Part shown: one piece after another, positions 48,617 through 57,807 of the stretch | Numbering within the stretch: position 1 is the stretch's first letter | Layout: each line of letters starts with the position of its first letter | NCBI RefSeq assembly: GCF_000013725.1 | Contig: NC_007955.1 | Location: 899,579-963,578 of the forward strand | Direction of reading: 5' to 3' | Origin: Methanococcoides burtonii DSM 6242 | Lineage (GTDB): Archaea; Halobacteriota; Methanosarcinia; Methanosarcinales; Methanosarcinaceae | DNA length: 64,000 bases | Program-made: the position numbers and the translations under genes | Notes under the pieces: generated by a model | Told to the model about the DNA's origin: nothing | What the model saw: only the letters and a program-made list of their open reading frames with translations | Databases searched by the model: none

Positions 48617-51280
48617 ATGAGTGAGGAAGTCAAATGGCAGCATATTTCTGTGGATGAAGCACTTGCACTACTTGAGACCGATAGAGATGGGCTCTCTGCA
48701 GAAGAAGCGCAGTTGCGCCTTTCTAAATTTGGTTTCAATGAGGTTGAACTGAAAAAAAAGGAAAGTTCGATCCATCGGTTTGTAAGACAGTTTGCAAGCC
48801 CCCTTATTTATGTTCTGCTTATAGCAGCATTTGTCACTTTTTTACTCCGGGAATATGCTGACATGACAGTAATAATCGGAGTGGTACTGGCAAATGCTAT
48901 CATTGGTTTCATTCAGGAAAGAAAAGCAGAAAATGCCCTTGAATCTCTTGCAAAAATGTTGGTCCCTGAGACAAGCATATTAAGGGATGGGCAGAGACTT
49001 ATCGTGGCCAGCAGGGAACTTGTAGTAGGTGATATTGTTTTATTGGAAACTGGAGGCAGGGTCCCTGCTGATCTCCGACTCATATACAAAAAAAATCTTC
49101 GTATCGATGAATCAATGCTTACCGGAGAATCCATCGCTGTTGAGAAAAATACAGATGTTATTGAAGCCAGGAACGTTCCAATCGCTGAACAAAAAAATAT
49201 TGCTTTTGCAGGCACACTTGTAACTAAGGGAAATGGTATAGGTGTAGTAGTGGCAACAGCTGCCAACAGCGAGATCGGAAAGATCTCAGAGTTGATAAAA
49301 AAGACAAAAAAGCTTTCCACGCCTCTTGTCAGAACGATCGATCATATGGGGAAGACACTTGCTTTCGTCATTGTCTTGGTTGCAATGTTGACATTTGCAA
49401 TTGGTAAACTTCGGGGACTTGATGACCTTGATCTTTTCTTTGCTTCTGTAAGTCTGGCGGTTGCAGCAATTCCAGAAGGATTGCCCGCACTCATTACGAT
49501 CACACTTGCTATCGGAATAAAGAAAATGGCAAGCCGGAATGCGATTATTCGGACAATGCCGGCGGTCGAAAGTCTTGGATCTGCAACGGTGATCTGTTCG
49601 GATAAAACGGGCACACTTACTCAAAATGAAATGACAGTCCGGAAGATATACACGGATGAAGGTATGTTCACTGTTACAGGTCAGGGGTATGATCCAAAGG
49701 GGGATATTGAACTTAATGGTAAGAAAATAGATCCCTTTGATCATCGGGCCTTGCTTGAAACGTTAAAAGCAGGTGCACTTTGTAATGATGCTTACCTGCG
49801 TGAAGAGGGAGGCATTGATGGTGATCCCACTGAAGGGGCGCTTCTGGTTTCAGCTGCAAAAGCTGGCAATTTCTACATTACCAGGGTAGATGAAGTTCCG
49901 TTCGAATCAGAAAAAAGATTTATGGCAACACTTCATCAGGACGATGCTGGCAATTCGTGGGTATATGCAAAAGGCTCTCCCGAGATAATTTCAAAACTTT
50001 CCAGCATGCAATTCAATGGAAAGGATTTTTCAAGAATGGAACCTGAAAAGGTACTTCTTGTTGCCGAAGATATGGCATCTGAAGGGCTAAGGGTCATTGC
50101 AACTGCATACAGGAAGCTCGAAAGAGGGAAAACGGAAATTGAAGAAACTGATGTCGATGAACTTATCTTCCTCGGATTGCAGGGTATGATCGACCCTCCA
50201 AGAGAGGATGTGAAAAAATCGATCTTCAAATGTAATAATGCAGGCATAAGAGTGATTATGATCACAGGTGATCATATAAAAACTGCTCACACCATTGCAA
50301 GACAGCTTGGGATACGGACTGAAGGGGCATTGGCAGGTAGTGATATTGGATCAATGACCGATGAAGAACTGATAGAAGCATTAAGATCAGTTTCTGTTTT
50401 TGCGAGAACATCTCCCGAAGATAAATCCCGGATAGTCGGTCTATTAAAACAGGAAGGCGAAGTTGTTGCAGTTACAGGAGATGGTATCAACGATGCACCG
50501 GCACTTGAGAATGCAGATATCGGTATTGCAATGGGACGATCTGGTACCGAAGTCGCAAAAGATGCAGCTGACATGGTTCTTGCTGATGATAATTTTTCAT
50601 CCATCGTGAATGCAGTAGAAGAAGGCAGGGACGTCTATAGCAAGATACAAAAGGTGATTCTCTGGACATTACCTACTAATGCTGCAGAAGGATTGGCGAT
50701 CTTAGCTGCTGTCCTACTGGGATTTGCAGCTCTGCCACTTTTACCATTACACATCCTTTGGATAAATACTGTAACAGCATTGGGTCTTGGAGTGCCTATG
50801 ACGGTCGAGCCGATGGAGAAAGGACTTCTGAATAGGCCCCCAAGACCACAAAATGAGCCACTCCTTCTTCCAGTTATTAAACGAAGGATAATCACCGTTG
50901 CATTACTAATGGTCACTGCCACTTTCCTGCTATATCTCTTCAATATCAATAATGGTATGGATGTCAGTACATCGCAGACAATAGCCTTGAATACTATCGT
51001 ATTTTTCGAGATATTCTATCTTTTCAACTGTAAATCGATCAATGAGAATGTCATTGGACAACTGTTCTCAAATAAATATATGCTTCTTGGCATATCTGTT
51101 GTGATCGGGTTGCAGATGTTCATCACTTACAATCCTGCAATGAACGTAATAATGAGGACAAGCCCTATTCGATTGGTCGATTGGGTTGTTATAATACTAA
51201 CTACAAGTTCGATTTTTGTTTTAATTGAATTTGAAAAGTTCATAACGAAAAAGAGGAGCAAGAAACATATCAATAAATAA
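48617..51280 (+). CDS. P-type cation-transporting ATPase (P2-type, Ca2+ ATPase-like)
   Basis: 887 residues. It has the N-terminal cation ATPase domain (WQHISVDEALALLETD), the TGES actuator motif (MLTGESIAVEK, near 175), the P2-type M4 motif PEGLPALITITLAI (near 288), the phosphorylation site CSDKTGTLTQNE (Asp near 329), the KGSPE nucleotide site and the hinge TGDGINDAPAL (near 619). Ten membrane helices are expected. The PEGLP motif and length fit Ca2+ or Na+/K+-type pumps of methanogens; the ion cannot be set from sequence alone. It starts divergently from the subtilase gene across 261 AT-rich bases. Confidence 0.93.
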   Translation: MSEEVKWQHISVDEALALLETDRDGLSAEEAQLRLSKFGFNEVELKKKESSIHRFVRQFASPLIYVLLIAAFVTFLLREYADMTVIIGVVLANAIIGFIQERKAENALESLAKMLVPETSILRDGQRLIVASRELVVGDIVLLETGGRVPADLRLIYKKNLRIDESMLTGESIAVEKNTDVIEARNVPIAEQKNIAFAGTLVTKGNGIGVVVATAANSEIGKISELIKKTKKLSTPLVRTIDHMGKTLAFVIVLVAMLTFAIGKLRGLDDLDLFFASVSLAVAAIPEGLPALITITLAIGIKKMASRNAIIRTMPAVESLGSATVICSDKTGTLTQNEMTVRKIYTDEGMFTVTGQGYDPKGDIELNGKKIDPFDHRALLETLKAGALCNDAYLREEGGIDGDPTEGALLVSAAKAGNFYITRVDEVPFESEKRFMATLHQDDAGNSWVYAKGSPEIISKLSSMQFNGKDFSRMEPEKVLLVAEDMASEGLRVIATAYRKLERGKTEIEETDVDELIFLGLQGMIDPPREDVKKSIFKCNNAGIRVIMITGDHIKTAHTIARQLGIRTEGALAGSDIGSMTDEELIEALRSVSVFARTSPEDKSRIVGLLKQEGEVVAVTGDGINDAPALENADIGIAMGRSGTEVAKDAADMVLADDNFSSIVNAVEEGRDVYSKIQKVILWTLPTNAAEGLAILAAVLLGFAALPLLPLHILWINTVTALGLGVPMTVEPMEKGLLNRPPRPQNEPLLLPVIKRRIITVALLMVTATFLLYLFNINNGMDVSTSQTIALNTIVFFEIFYLFNCKSINENVIGQLFSNKYMLLGISVVIGLQMFITYNPAMNVIMRTSPIRLVDWVVIILTTSSIFVLIEFEKFITKKRSKKHINK

Positions 51281-51442
51281 TAAAATACAAGGGGCTTTTG
51301 ACCCCATTAATCCTCATTAACGCAGTGAATGCATGAAATATTTACTTGCATTTATCCGGTGCTAAATAATGATCATGCTTAAGAATAATTTAATATGCAA
51401 CATTTTAATTCATATCATACTAGTATTTTTATAAAAAATGAG

Positions 51443-51460
51443 GCAGGATATAAATCCTGC
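51443..51460 (-). terminator. Terminator of the PEF-CTERM gene
   Basis: GCAGGAT-ATAA-ATCCTGC is a 7-bp perfect stem just after the minus-strand stop, with CATTTTTTAT following on that strand. A second small stem, GGGG...CCCC near 51292-51305, could end the ATPase transcript. Confidence 0.6.
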
Positions 51461-51474
51461 ATTCAATGTAATTA

Positions 51475-52071
51475 TCACTCCTCTTTCCTGCGCTGGAAGA
51501 TGAATGTAAGGCCAATTATTGCAACTATTGGAAGTGCAACTGTTGGAAATTCAGGGATCTCTTCTGATGTGCATCTATCATAGCCGAATTGATAAATTGT
51601 AACATGACCCTGTTCTCCGGTCAGAATTTTGATCGTATGAGCTGTTGGTTCAAGTCCTGTAACTTTGAGATATCTCATCTGCTGCATATCAAGAGGCTTG
51701 CCAAGTGCATTAGGTGCCCATGTGTTTCCTTCCCATATAAGTTCACCATCCACATAGATGCTGGCCATTCCATCGTTACGGTCACTTGCAAACTGGACAT
51801 AAAGGCAGGCTGTGGGCTCTGCAATGCTTACTTCCATCTGGCTGTTACCATTGAGATGTAAAAGAGCAAGTCTTCCATCGTATCCTCTCCAATAGCTGCC
51901 AACAAGAGAATTTATTGCAATATCTGCATCATTGTCTGGTTGTAGATAGCCTGGATCGGCATAGATCCAAACATCGGGTTCGCAAACACCATCATTCAGG
52001 GGGGGGTATGCAATAGCGGATCCAATTCCTATCATACTGATAACTAAGGCAGTTATCAGTACAAGTTTCAT
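51475..52071 (-). CDS. PEF-CTERM surface protein
   Basis: 198 residues from ATG 52071 (a longer form from 52101 adds ten residues before the signal peptide). The signal peptide MKLVLITALVISMIGIGSAIA is followed by a roughly 150-residue beta-rich domain with two or three cysteines (VCEPDVWIYADPGY; TACLYVQFASDRNDGMASIYVDGEL) that looks like a carbohydrate-binding or jelly-roll-like domain. The end, PEFPTVALPIVAIIGLTF followed by QRRKEE, is the PEF-CTERM sorting signal, known to be the target of an archaeosortase that removes the tail and links the protein to the surface. The sortase is not in the window. Confidence 0.82.
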   Translation of the reverse strand: MKLVLITALVISMIGIGSAIAYPPLNDGVCEPDVWIYADPGYLQPDNDADIAINSLVGSYWRGYDGRLALLHLNGNSQMEVSIAEPTACLYVQFASDRNDGMASIYVDGELIWEGNTWAPNALGKPLDMQQMRYLKVTGLEPTAHTIKILTGEQGHVTIYQFGYDRCTSEEIPEFPTVALPIVAIIGLTFIFQRRKEE

Positions 52072-52101
52072 AACATTATTTTTTACCACATTTATCACCA
52101 T

Positions 52102-52304
52102 TTGAATTATATTATTATTAATTTAGTTATACTTGAAGTTATTATGTTATGATATATAAACATTATTCAAATATTAATTATGTTATACTAATCATTATGA
52201 GCACATAAATGCTAAATCATCGAGGGGTTAATAAAAATAAAAGATGAAAACTCGTTAAATATAATTGAAGATGTGACAAATCTAAAATAGTAGGTAAATA
52301 TTAA
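52102..52304. other. Intergenic region upstream of the PEF-CTERM gene
   Basis: 203 very AT-rich bases that should hold the minus-strand promoter; several TATA-like stretches occur and none stands out. With the MITE-like element and 52511-52605 it makes the 500-base gene-less gap. No RNA seen. Confidence 0.4.
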
Positions 52305-52510
52305 AACCCAAGTTTGACAGTCCTATTTTTTAGCCTTTTATAATTTGACAGTTGTTACTAAGTTAAAAATTTATGTTAATTAATATTATGTAAAAACTAT
52401 AATTTGTGAGATATTCTTATTTTAGTTACAGATTGGGCAAATATTGATGGAAAATAAGCAAAATGCCACATAAATTAGCATTAATTTTTATAAACTGTCA
52501 AATTCGAGTT
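52305..52510. mobile_element. MITE-like element with IS1634-type ends
   Basis: A 206-bp AT-rich, gene-less stretch bounded by 17-bp inverted repeats, AACCCAAGTTTGACAGT (52305-52321) and, complementary at the other end, AACTCGAATTTGACAGT (52510-52494), 14 of 17 matching. The left end is almost the same as TCCCAAGTTTGACAGTC (57808-57824), just upstream of the IS1634-like relic. It may be a non-autonomous derivative of that family. Confidence 0.5.
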
Positions 52511-52605
52511 AAAGGGGATTGAAGTATAGTTAAGTAGCAGAAAATGAGGATGGCATTAAAATTTATTTAATATACCATCTACTCAATAATTCTGAAAAAA
52601 GCGAA

Positions 52606-52737
52606 TCACTTTTTCTTTAGTTTTGCAAGTTTCTTCTTTGCAGCAGCATCGCCTGAAGATGCCTTTGCTTCAAGTCCTTCCATTTTCTCTTTTTTCTTGC
52701 CACTTTTCCTTGCTATATCCTTCTTAGACATTGCCAT
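52606..52737 (-). CDS. Tiny lysine-rich protein
   Basis: 43 residues: begins MAMSKKDIARKSGKKKEKME, continues GLEAKASSGDAAAKKKLAKL and ends KKK. About 40 percent lysine or arginine and probably helical. The codons are regular and no stop breaks the frame, which is longer than chance suggests for such biased composition. Proteins like this often bind nucleic acid or ribosomes, which is only inference. The SD is weak (AAAGAG). Confidence 0.5.
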   Translation of the reverse strand: MAMSKKDIARKSGKKKEKMEGLEAKASSGDAAAKKKLAKLKKK

Positions 52738-52780
52738 AGAAGCTCTTTTTTGAAGCCAATACTATATAAAATGATGCCAG

Positions 52781-53677
52781 ATGATAATTAAAAAGTGTCT
52801 AATATTCCGAAACCTTATAAGTAAAAAACTGGCATTATCGAATGTGAACAAATATGCGATCACTACAATTGGTAGAAAACTTGACCTGGGATATCCAAAT
52901 AACCGTCTGATAATTCAGTTAGCAACTCTTGTAACAATTTCAGCCCTTATATTCGATGTCATTACTAACAAATATATTTCTGCTTCATTTGTCTATGGCA
53001 TAAAAGCAGGGATCTCAACATTTCTGCTCTGGGCGATCTCAAGGGAAATTGATCCTGACCATGAGGTGGCAGCTTTCATTCCAGTCATATTTTCCCTGCC
53101 GCATGTGATCATTTTTGGTTTACACCCTCTGTTTCATTTATTGTGGTTCTTATTGGTACTAAGATTGGTCAACAGATCTACAGGGGTAAAGGCTGGAGTT
53201 CTTGATTCGATAGCTATTCTTACCATTGGCGCTTTCCTTACATATCAGGTAAGCTGGGTATTTGGGATGATCTCATCACTCGGTTTTTTTCTTGATGGAA
53301 GGCTATCTTCCCCATACAGAGTTCATCGCATACCAGCATTACTATTACTCCTCTATTCTGGTCTTACTCTAATTAATGAAAATATTGATGGTATAATGGA
53401 TGTATCCCTTTTGAAAATCGTTGCCTTCATGCTGATGATCTTACTTGCTTTTCCGTTGGTAAATAGCAAAACCCCTGTCATTAGTATCGGTGATAGAACA
53501 GGAAAAAGGCTGGATGGTCAGAGGGTAAAAGCAACGCAGATACTGGCTGTATTCAGCGTATCTGTATTGATTCTGCTATCTATTTCTGCTAGCGAGCTCT
53601 GGCTTCCTATTTGGATCATAGTGATAAGTATCGGTCTTTACAAGGTGATATTCGTAGATAAACAGATACGAACATGA
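52781..53677 (+). CDS. Polytopic membrane protein of unknown function
   Basis: 298 residues with about seven to nine hydrophobic segments (LATLVTISALIFDVI, VIFSLPHVIIFGL, LFHLLWFLLVLRLV, ILTIGAFLTYQVSWVFGMI, LLKIVAFMLMILLAFPLV, ILAVFSVSVLILLSISAS, LWLPIWIIVISIGLYKVIF). Charged motifs between them (REIDPDHEVAAF; DGRLSSPYRVHRIPAL) with two histidine-containing loops (PHVIIFGLHPLFH) hint at metal or ligand binding near the membrane, but I do not recognise the family. The start is uncertain; a GTG at 52842 is an alternative that drops about 20 basic residues. Confidence 0.65.
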   Translation: MIIKKCLIFRNLISKKLALSNVNKYAITTIGRKLDLGYPNNRLIIQLATLVTISALIFDVITNKYISASFVYGIKAGISTFLLWAISREIDPDHEVAAFIPVIFSLPHVIIFGLHPLFHLLWFLLVLRLVNRSTGVKAGVLDSIAILTIGAFLTYQVSWVFGMISSLGFFLDGRLSSPYRVHRIPALLLLLYSGLTLINENIDGIMDVSLLKIVAFMLMILLAFPLVNSKTPVISIGDRTGKRLDGQRVKATQILAVFSVSVLILLSISASELWLPIWIIVISIGLYKVIFVDKQIRT

Positions 53678-53783
53678 AACATTATAATGTGATGACAACA
53701 GCTTAATATGGCATGCAACTGATATAGTAGATATATTATATTTATCAGTATATTATATAATTTGCTTTATTTAGGGTGATGCC

Positions 53784-54431
53784 ATGATAGAACTTCTCAA
53801 AGCACTGGCCCTGGGATTTACAATAGGTATCTCAGCTGCACTTATCCCGGGTCCAATGATGTTTGCTACTGCTGGCATCTCACTAAATAAAGGCTGGCGT
53901 ACAGGTCCGTTCGTCTTCCTTGGCCACTCAATGGTGGAACTAACAGTGATCCTTTTGGTCATTGCAGGAGCATCCTCTTTCATAAGTGATTCCACTATTG
54001 GCTACGTATCAATATTGGGTGGTATTGTAATGATCATTTTTGGGCTTGTTCTTCTAAAAAGTGCTAAAAGCGTTTCAAATATCAATATCGCTGAATCTGC
54101 CAAAAAATTCAAAGGTTCAGTAGGCCCGGTGTCTGCAGGCATACTGACCACTGCTCTGAATCCTGCATTTATTCTATGGTGGCTCACTGCCGGAAGTGCA
54201 ATTATATTGCAAGAATATCTCTTAGGTATGTTTGCGATCGTCGCATTCCTTATTGGTCATTGGCTTGCAGATTTCACCTTCCTTTTGACCGTTGCATCAT
54301 CGACAGTTAAAGGAAAAGACCTTCTCTCTGAAAAAACACATAGAAAGATACTCTATTTTTGCAGTGTTTTCCTCATGATATTCGGTGTATGGTTTGTATC
54401 GAACTACAACAACATATCTTCATTTGTGTAA
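53784..54431 (+). CDS. LysE-family exporter
   Basis: 215 residues with six membrane helices. The start GFTIGISAALIPGPMMFATAGISL carries the LysE/RhtB signature (PGP), and ILTTALNPAFILWWLTAG (near 120-137) is the matching NP motif in the second half. Family members export amino acids or other small solutes; the substrate is not predictable. GGTGATG stands immediately before the ATG. Convergent with the oxidoreductase genes. Confidence 0.88.
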   Translation: MIELLKALALGFTIGISAALIPGPMMFATAGISLNKGWRTGPFVFLGHSMVELTVILLVIAGASSFISDSTIGYVSILGGIVMIIFGLVLLKSAKSVSNINIAESAKKFKGSVGPVSAGILTTALNPAFILWWLTAGSAIILQEYLLGMFAIVAFLIGHWLADFTFLLTVASSTVKGKDLLSEKTHRKILYFCSVFLMIFGVWFVSNYNNISSFV

Positions 54432-54458
54432 ATCCAGATGGGGTAAAAAAGAAAAAAG

Positions 54459-55313
54459 TCAGATGAAGCTATCCAGTAGCTCATCGACCTTTTTAGGATC
54501 TGCCTTGTTCTTTACAAGAGATCCTGAAGAAAGAACGTCCAGATGGTCCTCGAATGTTGGTTTTTCATTTACATAAAAAACACCCAAAGGTATCCTTTCA
54601 CCCCATTCAAGAGATTTTTCAAACGCTTTAACACGATCTTTGGGTGAATGGTCCTTCTCTTCCATTCTATAGACCCTTTCCGAATACCATTTGAAAGTGT
54701 TCAGCTTATTAAAGGAAACACATGGTTGTAGAACATCCACTAAGGAAAAACCTTTGTGCTGTATCGCTTTTTTGATAAGCTCCGTAAGATGTTCTACATC
54801 CCCTGCAAATCCCCTGCTCACGAAAGAGCAATCAAGAGAGATTGCGAGTGATAGGGGATTTAAAGGTGTATTGAAGACCCCATGGTTCTGGATCTTTGTC
54901 TTCATGCCCAACTCACTGGTGGGAGATGCTTGGCCCTTGGTCAGACCATATATCTGATTGTCATGTACAATGAGGGTAATATCTGGATTTCTCCGTATGT
55001 TGTGAACGAAGTGGTTCCCCCCTTCTCCATAACAATCTCCGTCACCGGTTACAGCAAGAACGGTTAATTCATGGTTCGCGACCTTTGCACCAATGGCAGG
55101 GGGGAGAGACCTTCCATGAAGGCCGTTGAAAACGTTGCATTTAAGATAATGCGGGAGTTTGCTCGATTGCCCTATGCCTGACGTCAACAAAACCTCGTGC
55201 GGTTCTTTCCCAAGCTCTGCAAGAGCACGCTTGATCGCTTTTAAAATCATGAAATTACCGCAACCTGGGCACCATTCGGTCTCGTACTCACCAAAATCTT
55301 CCACACTTACCAT
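54459..55313 (-). CDS. 2-oxoacid:ferredoxin oxidoreductase beta subunit
   Basis: 284 residues. It binds thiamine diphosphate and a [4Fe-4S] cluster: EWCPGCGNFMILKAI (CxxC, residues 14-28), a third cysteine in YLKCNVFNGLHGRSLPPAIGAK, the TPP/Mg motif VTGDGDCYGEGGNHFVHNIRRN (near 92) and DNQIYGLTKGQASPTS. It oxidises a 2-oxoacid with CoA to acyl-CoA, reducing ferredoxin. The SD GGTGATC lies in the end of the alpha gene, one base from whose stop this ATG starts. Confidence 0.9.
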   Translation of the reverse strand: MVSVEDFGEYETEWCPGCGNFMILKAIKRALAELGKEPHEVLLTSGIGQSSKLPHYLKCNVFNGLHGRSLPPAIGAKVANHELTVLAVTGDGDCYGEGGNHFVHNIRRNPDITLIVHDNQIYGLTKGQASPTSELGMKTKIQNHGVFNTPLNPLSLAISLDCSFVSRGFAGDVEHLTELIKKAIQHKGFSLVDVLQPCVSFNKLNTFKWYSERVYRMEEKDHSPKDRVKAFEKSLEWGERIPLGVFYVNEKPTFEDHLDVLSSGSLVKNKADPKKVDELLDSFI

Positions 55314-55314
55314 C

Positions 55315-57039
55315 TCAGATCACCTTCTTCTGTTCAAGAGCTCGTATTATGTGTTCGGGAGTGTATGGTCTCCCGTCAGATCTCAATACATTCTCATCAA
55401 TTCGCAATCCGGTCTCACACTCGAAGAGCCTTGCGAACTGTCCTGTTGCATTGTTCTCCACACAAACTATCTTTCCAGCATCAGTCATCATATCTTTTAT
55501 TGCATCCACTGGCAAAGGATATACGTGGGTAAAATGCAAGTGGTCTACCGAATGTCCTTCACTTGTGAGGATATCCACAACCTCCATAAGAGGGCCGTAT
55601 GTAGAACCCCAACCGATCAAAGTGATATCGGCTTTCTTATTACCATAAAGCTGTGGAGCTTCCATTTCCTTCTCCAGAAACTTTAGTTTCTTCATTCTCT
55701 TCTCGTTCATCAGGATACGGTTATCGATCGTCTGGTCAAGATGACCGGTCTCATTATGTTCATCACTGTCAACAACAACAGTAAATCCTGCCTGACCTGG
55801 AATCGCCCGTGGGGATATGCCGGTGGGTGTTAATTCATATCTGTTGTACTCATTCTTGCCTTTAAGTTCATCATCAGCCATCATATGCCTTTCTATCTCT
55901 ATCTTCGAAGTGTCGAACTTCTTACAGGTGAAAAGAGAATCTGCAAGGTACTGGTCACTCATTACAAATACCGGGATCTGGAACTTCTCTGCGATATTAA
56001 ACGCTTTTGCCGTCAGATAAAAACAATCATCAGGTGTTCCTGGTGCCAGTATGCATCTCGGGAACTCGCCCTGAGCAGCTGTCAGAACGAACTGGAGATC
56101 ACCCTGTTCGGTCATTGTAGGCAGACCTGTGGCAGGTCCCGGTCTCTGTGACAGGAATATCACTGCAGGTGTTTCAGTCATCCCTGCAAGGCCCAGTGCT
56201 TCGGCCATAAGGCAGAAACCTCCACCTGATGTGGTGGTCATAGCTCTTACACCTGCATATGATGCGCCAAGTATCATATTCAAAGCAGCTATCTCATCTT
56301 CTGCCTGTTCTACGACGACATTGAACTCATCGGCCTTTGCAGCTATATAGGTCATAACACCCGTTGAAGGTGTCATGGGATAGGCTGCCAGGAATTGAAC
56401 GCCTGCTGCAAGAGCACCAAGAGCAACGGCATCATTGCCTGCAATGAGCATCCTCCCATCCTTTTCAAGAGGCTCTTTTACGGCAAAATTAAATGCTGAC
56501 GGGCAGTTCTTTTTGGCGTGATCATAACCTGCACGTGCTGCCTTGATGTTATTCTCAATTATTTCGTCGCCTTTTTTCTGGAAGGTCGCAGTTAATACGC
56601 TTTCGAGATACTCAAAATTAAAGCACATAAGGCCCAGTGCAGCACCGATCGCAACAGAGTTGAAATATATCTTGTTCCCGCAAACATCCTTTGCGATCTT
56701 CAGCATTGGAACATGAAAAATAGATTCATTCATCTGTTCTATCTTGATAACATCAGTGTCAACTATTACAACACCATCTGATATCTCTTTCAGGTGCTCG
56801 TTGATGGATGCTTCATCAAGAGCTATTAGGATATCGACCTTCTCGGTCATTGCCCTTATAGGTTCATTGCTTATACGTACCTGATATGTATTGTGTCCAC
56901 CTCTTACTCTTGAAAGATAGAACTGAGTAGTAAAAACGTTGAAACCACTTTTCTTGAAGGTCTTTGCAAGTACCACACCGATGGTCTGTAAACCCTGGCC
57001 TGCGGCACCGCCTACTTTTATCACAAGGTCTGTGTTCAT
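55315..57039 (-). CDS. 2-oxoacid:ferredoxin oxidoreductase, fused gamma-alpha subunit
   Basis: 574 residues. The N-terminal gamma domain (1-185) starts KVGGAAGQGLQTIGVVLAK (CoA/nucleotide-type loop) with SRVRGGHNTYQVRIS; the alpha domain (from about 195) has the substrate motif AAYPMTPSTGVMTYIA (YPxTP), GASYAGVRAMTTTSGGGFCLM and LSQRPGPATGLPT. The order gamma-alpha in one chain plus a separate beta is the archaeal 2-oxoacid/2-oxoglutarate enzyme layout. Substrate choice (pyruvate, 2-oxoglutarate, branched or aryl oxoacids) is not fixed here; no delta ferredoxin subunit is next to it. AAAGGGGGA precedes the ATG. Confidence 0.9.
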   Translation of the reverse strand: MNTDLVIKVGGAAGQGLQTIGVVLAKTFKKSGFNVFTTQFYLSRVRGGHNTYQVRISNEPIRAMTEKVDILIALDEASINEHLKEISDGVVIVDTDVIKIEQMNESIFHVPMLKIAKDVCGNKIYFNSVAIGAALGLMCFNFEYLESVLTATFQKKGDEIIENNIKAARAGYDHAKKNCPSAFNFAVKEPLEKDGRMLIAGNDAVALGALAAGVQFLAAYPMTPSTGVMTYIAAKADEFNVVVEQAEDEIAALNMILGASYAGVRAMTTTSGGGFCLMAEALGLAGMTETPAVIFLSQRPGPATGLPTMTEQGDLQFVLTAAQGEFPRCILAPGTPDDCFYLTAKAFNIAEKFQIPVFVMSDQYLADSLFTCKKFDTSKIEIERHMMADDELKGKNEYNRYELTPTGISPRAIPGQAGFTVVVDSDEHNETGHLDQTIDNRILMNEKRMKKLKFLEKEMEAPQLYGNKKADITLIGWGSTYGPLMEVVDILTSEGHSVDHLHFTHVYPLPVDAIKDMMTDAGKIVCVENNATGQFARLFECETGLRIDENVLRSDGRPYTPEHIIRALEQKKVI

Positions 57040-57083
57040 ATTTTCCCCCTTTGATAATAAGATCGTTTCGATCAGAAACTTCT

Positions 57084-57455
57084 CTATGCTGTGTTCTCAT
57101 CAATTTCCCACAATCCGAAGGTGTTCTCTTCGGTATCCATGCAAACTGCAAGATAGCCCCAACCTGGAACAGGCATCTTTGGTTGTTGCACTATCCCTCC
57201 GAGCTTTTCAACACGAGTGCAATAGTCTTCAACCGATGCAACTTCGATGAAATTGGTTATTCTTTGTTCAGGACTTCTACGAAGTCCCATGCCTCCGGCA
57301 ACTCCTTTCTCACCATCGAGGGATTCTGTCTCTATGAAATAGTAGTCCATAGGTCCCGGTACTTTTTCAAATTTCCAATCGAACAGTTCGGTATAGAACT
57401 CTTTTGCCCTGTCAATATCGTTTGCGGGTAAGTCCAAATGTGCAATAGCTGGCAT
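57084..57455 (-). CDS. VOC (glyoxalase/bleomycin-resistance fold) protein
   Basis: 123 residues, one VOC domain: HLDLPANDIDRAKEFYTELFDW (6-27), DYYFIETESLDG, ITNFIEVASVEDYCTRVEKLGG and a C-terminal DTEENTFGLWEID, with candidate metal residues His6, Glu and Glu at the usual places. Single-domain VOC proteins work as dimers; the substrate is not known. GGGAGTGATC is a strong SD before the ATG. It lies 44 bases upstream of the oxidoreductase alpha gene on the same strand and may be co-transcribed. Confidence 0.85.
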   Translation of the reverse strand: MPAIAHLDLPANDIDRAKEFYTELFDWKFEKVPGPMDYYFIETESLDGEKGVAGGMGLRRSPEQRITNFIEVASVEDYCTRVEKLGGIVQQPKMPVPGWGYLAVCMDTEENTFGLWEIDENTA

Positions 57456-57782
57456 AACTCGATCACTCCCAAATTTAATATGACAGTTAATTGATTTAAG
57501 GTTTGGGTAGATTAAATCGTATCAATAATAAAATAAAAATGAACTGAAAATATCGACCTATTAATTATCTTTCTTTTATCATTGGAGCTTTAATTATGTA
57601 GTTAGTAGATGGGAGATCTGCGATTCCTTTTCTTGTTTTTTGTATTTTTGCCTTTAGTTCTTTCAAAAATGAGCTTTGTAGAAATCCTCATCCAAACTAA
57701 AAACACAGTCTTGACAAATCTGTCAAGATTGTGCAATATTACTTTGAACTTCACATCTTGTATTTGATTTCTATATTTTCTC
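57456..57782. other. Intergenic region with a long hairpin, at the edge of the IS graveyard
   Basis: 327 bases. CACAGTCTTGACA (57704-57716) pairs with TGTCAAGATTGTG (57721-57733) around an AATC loop, 13 bp with one G-T pair. TTTGTAGAAATCCTCATC near 57675-57692 is a diverged copy of the GGCTCTGTAGAAAACCTCAT end at 57783. An 89-codon minus frame here is not credible. Confidence 0.45.
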
Positions 57783-57807
57783 GGCTCTGTAGAAAACCTC
57801 ATTTGAA

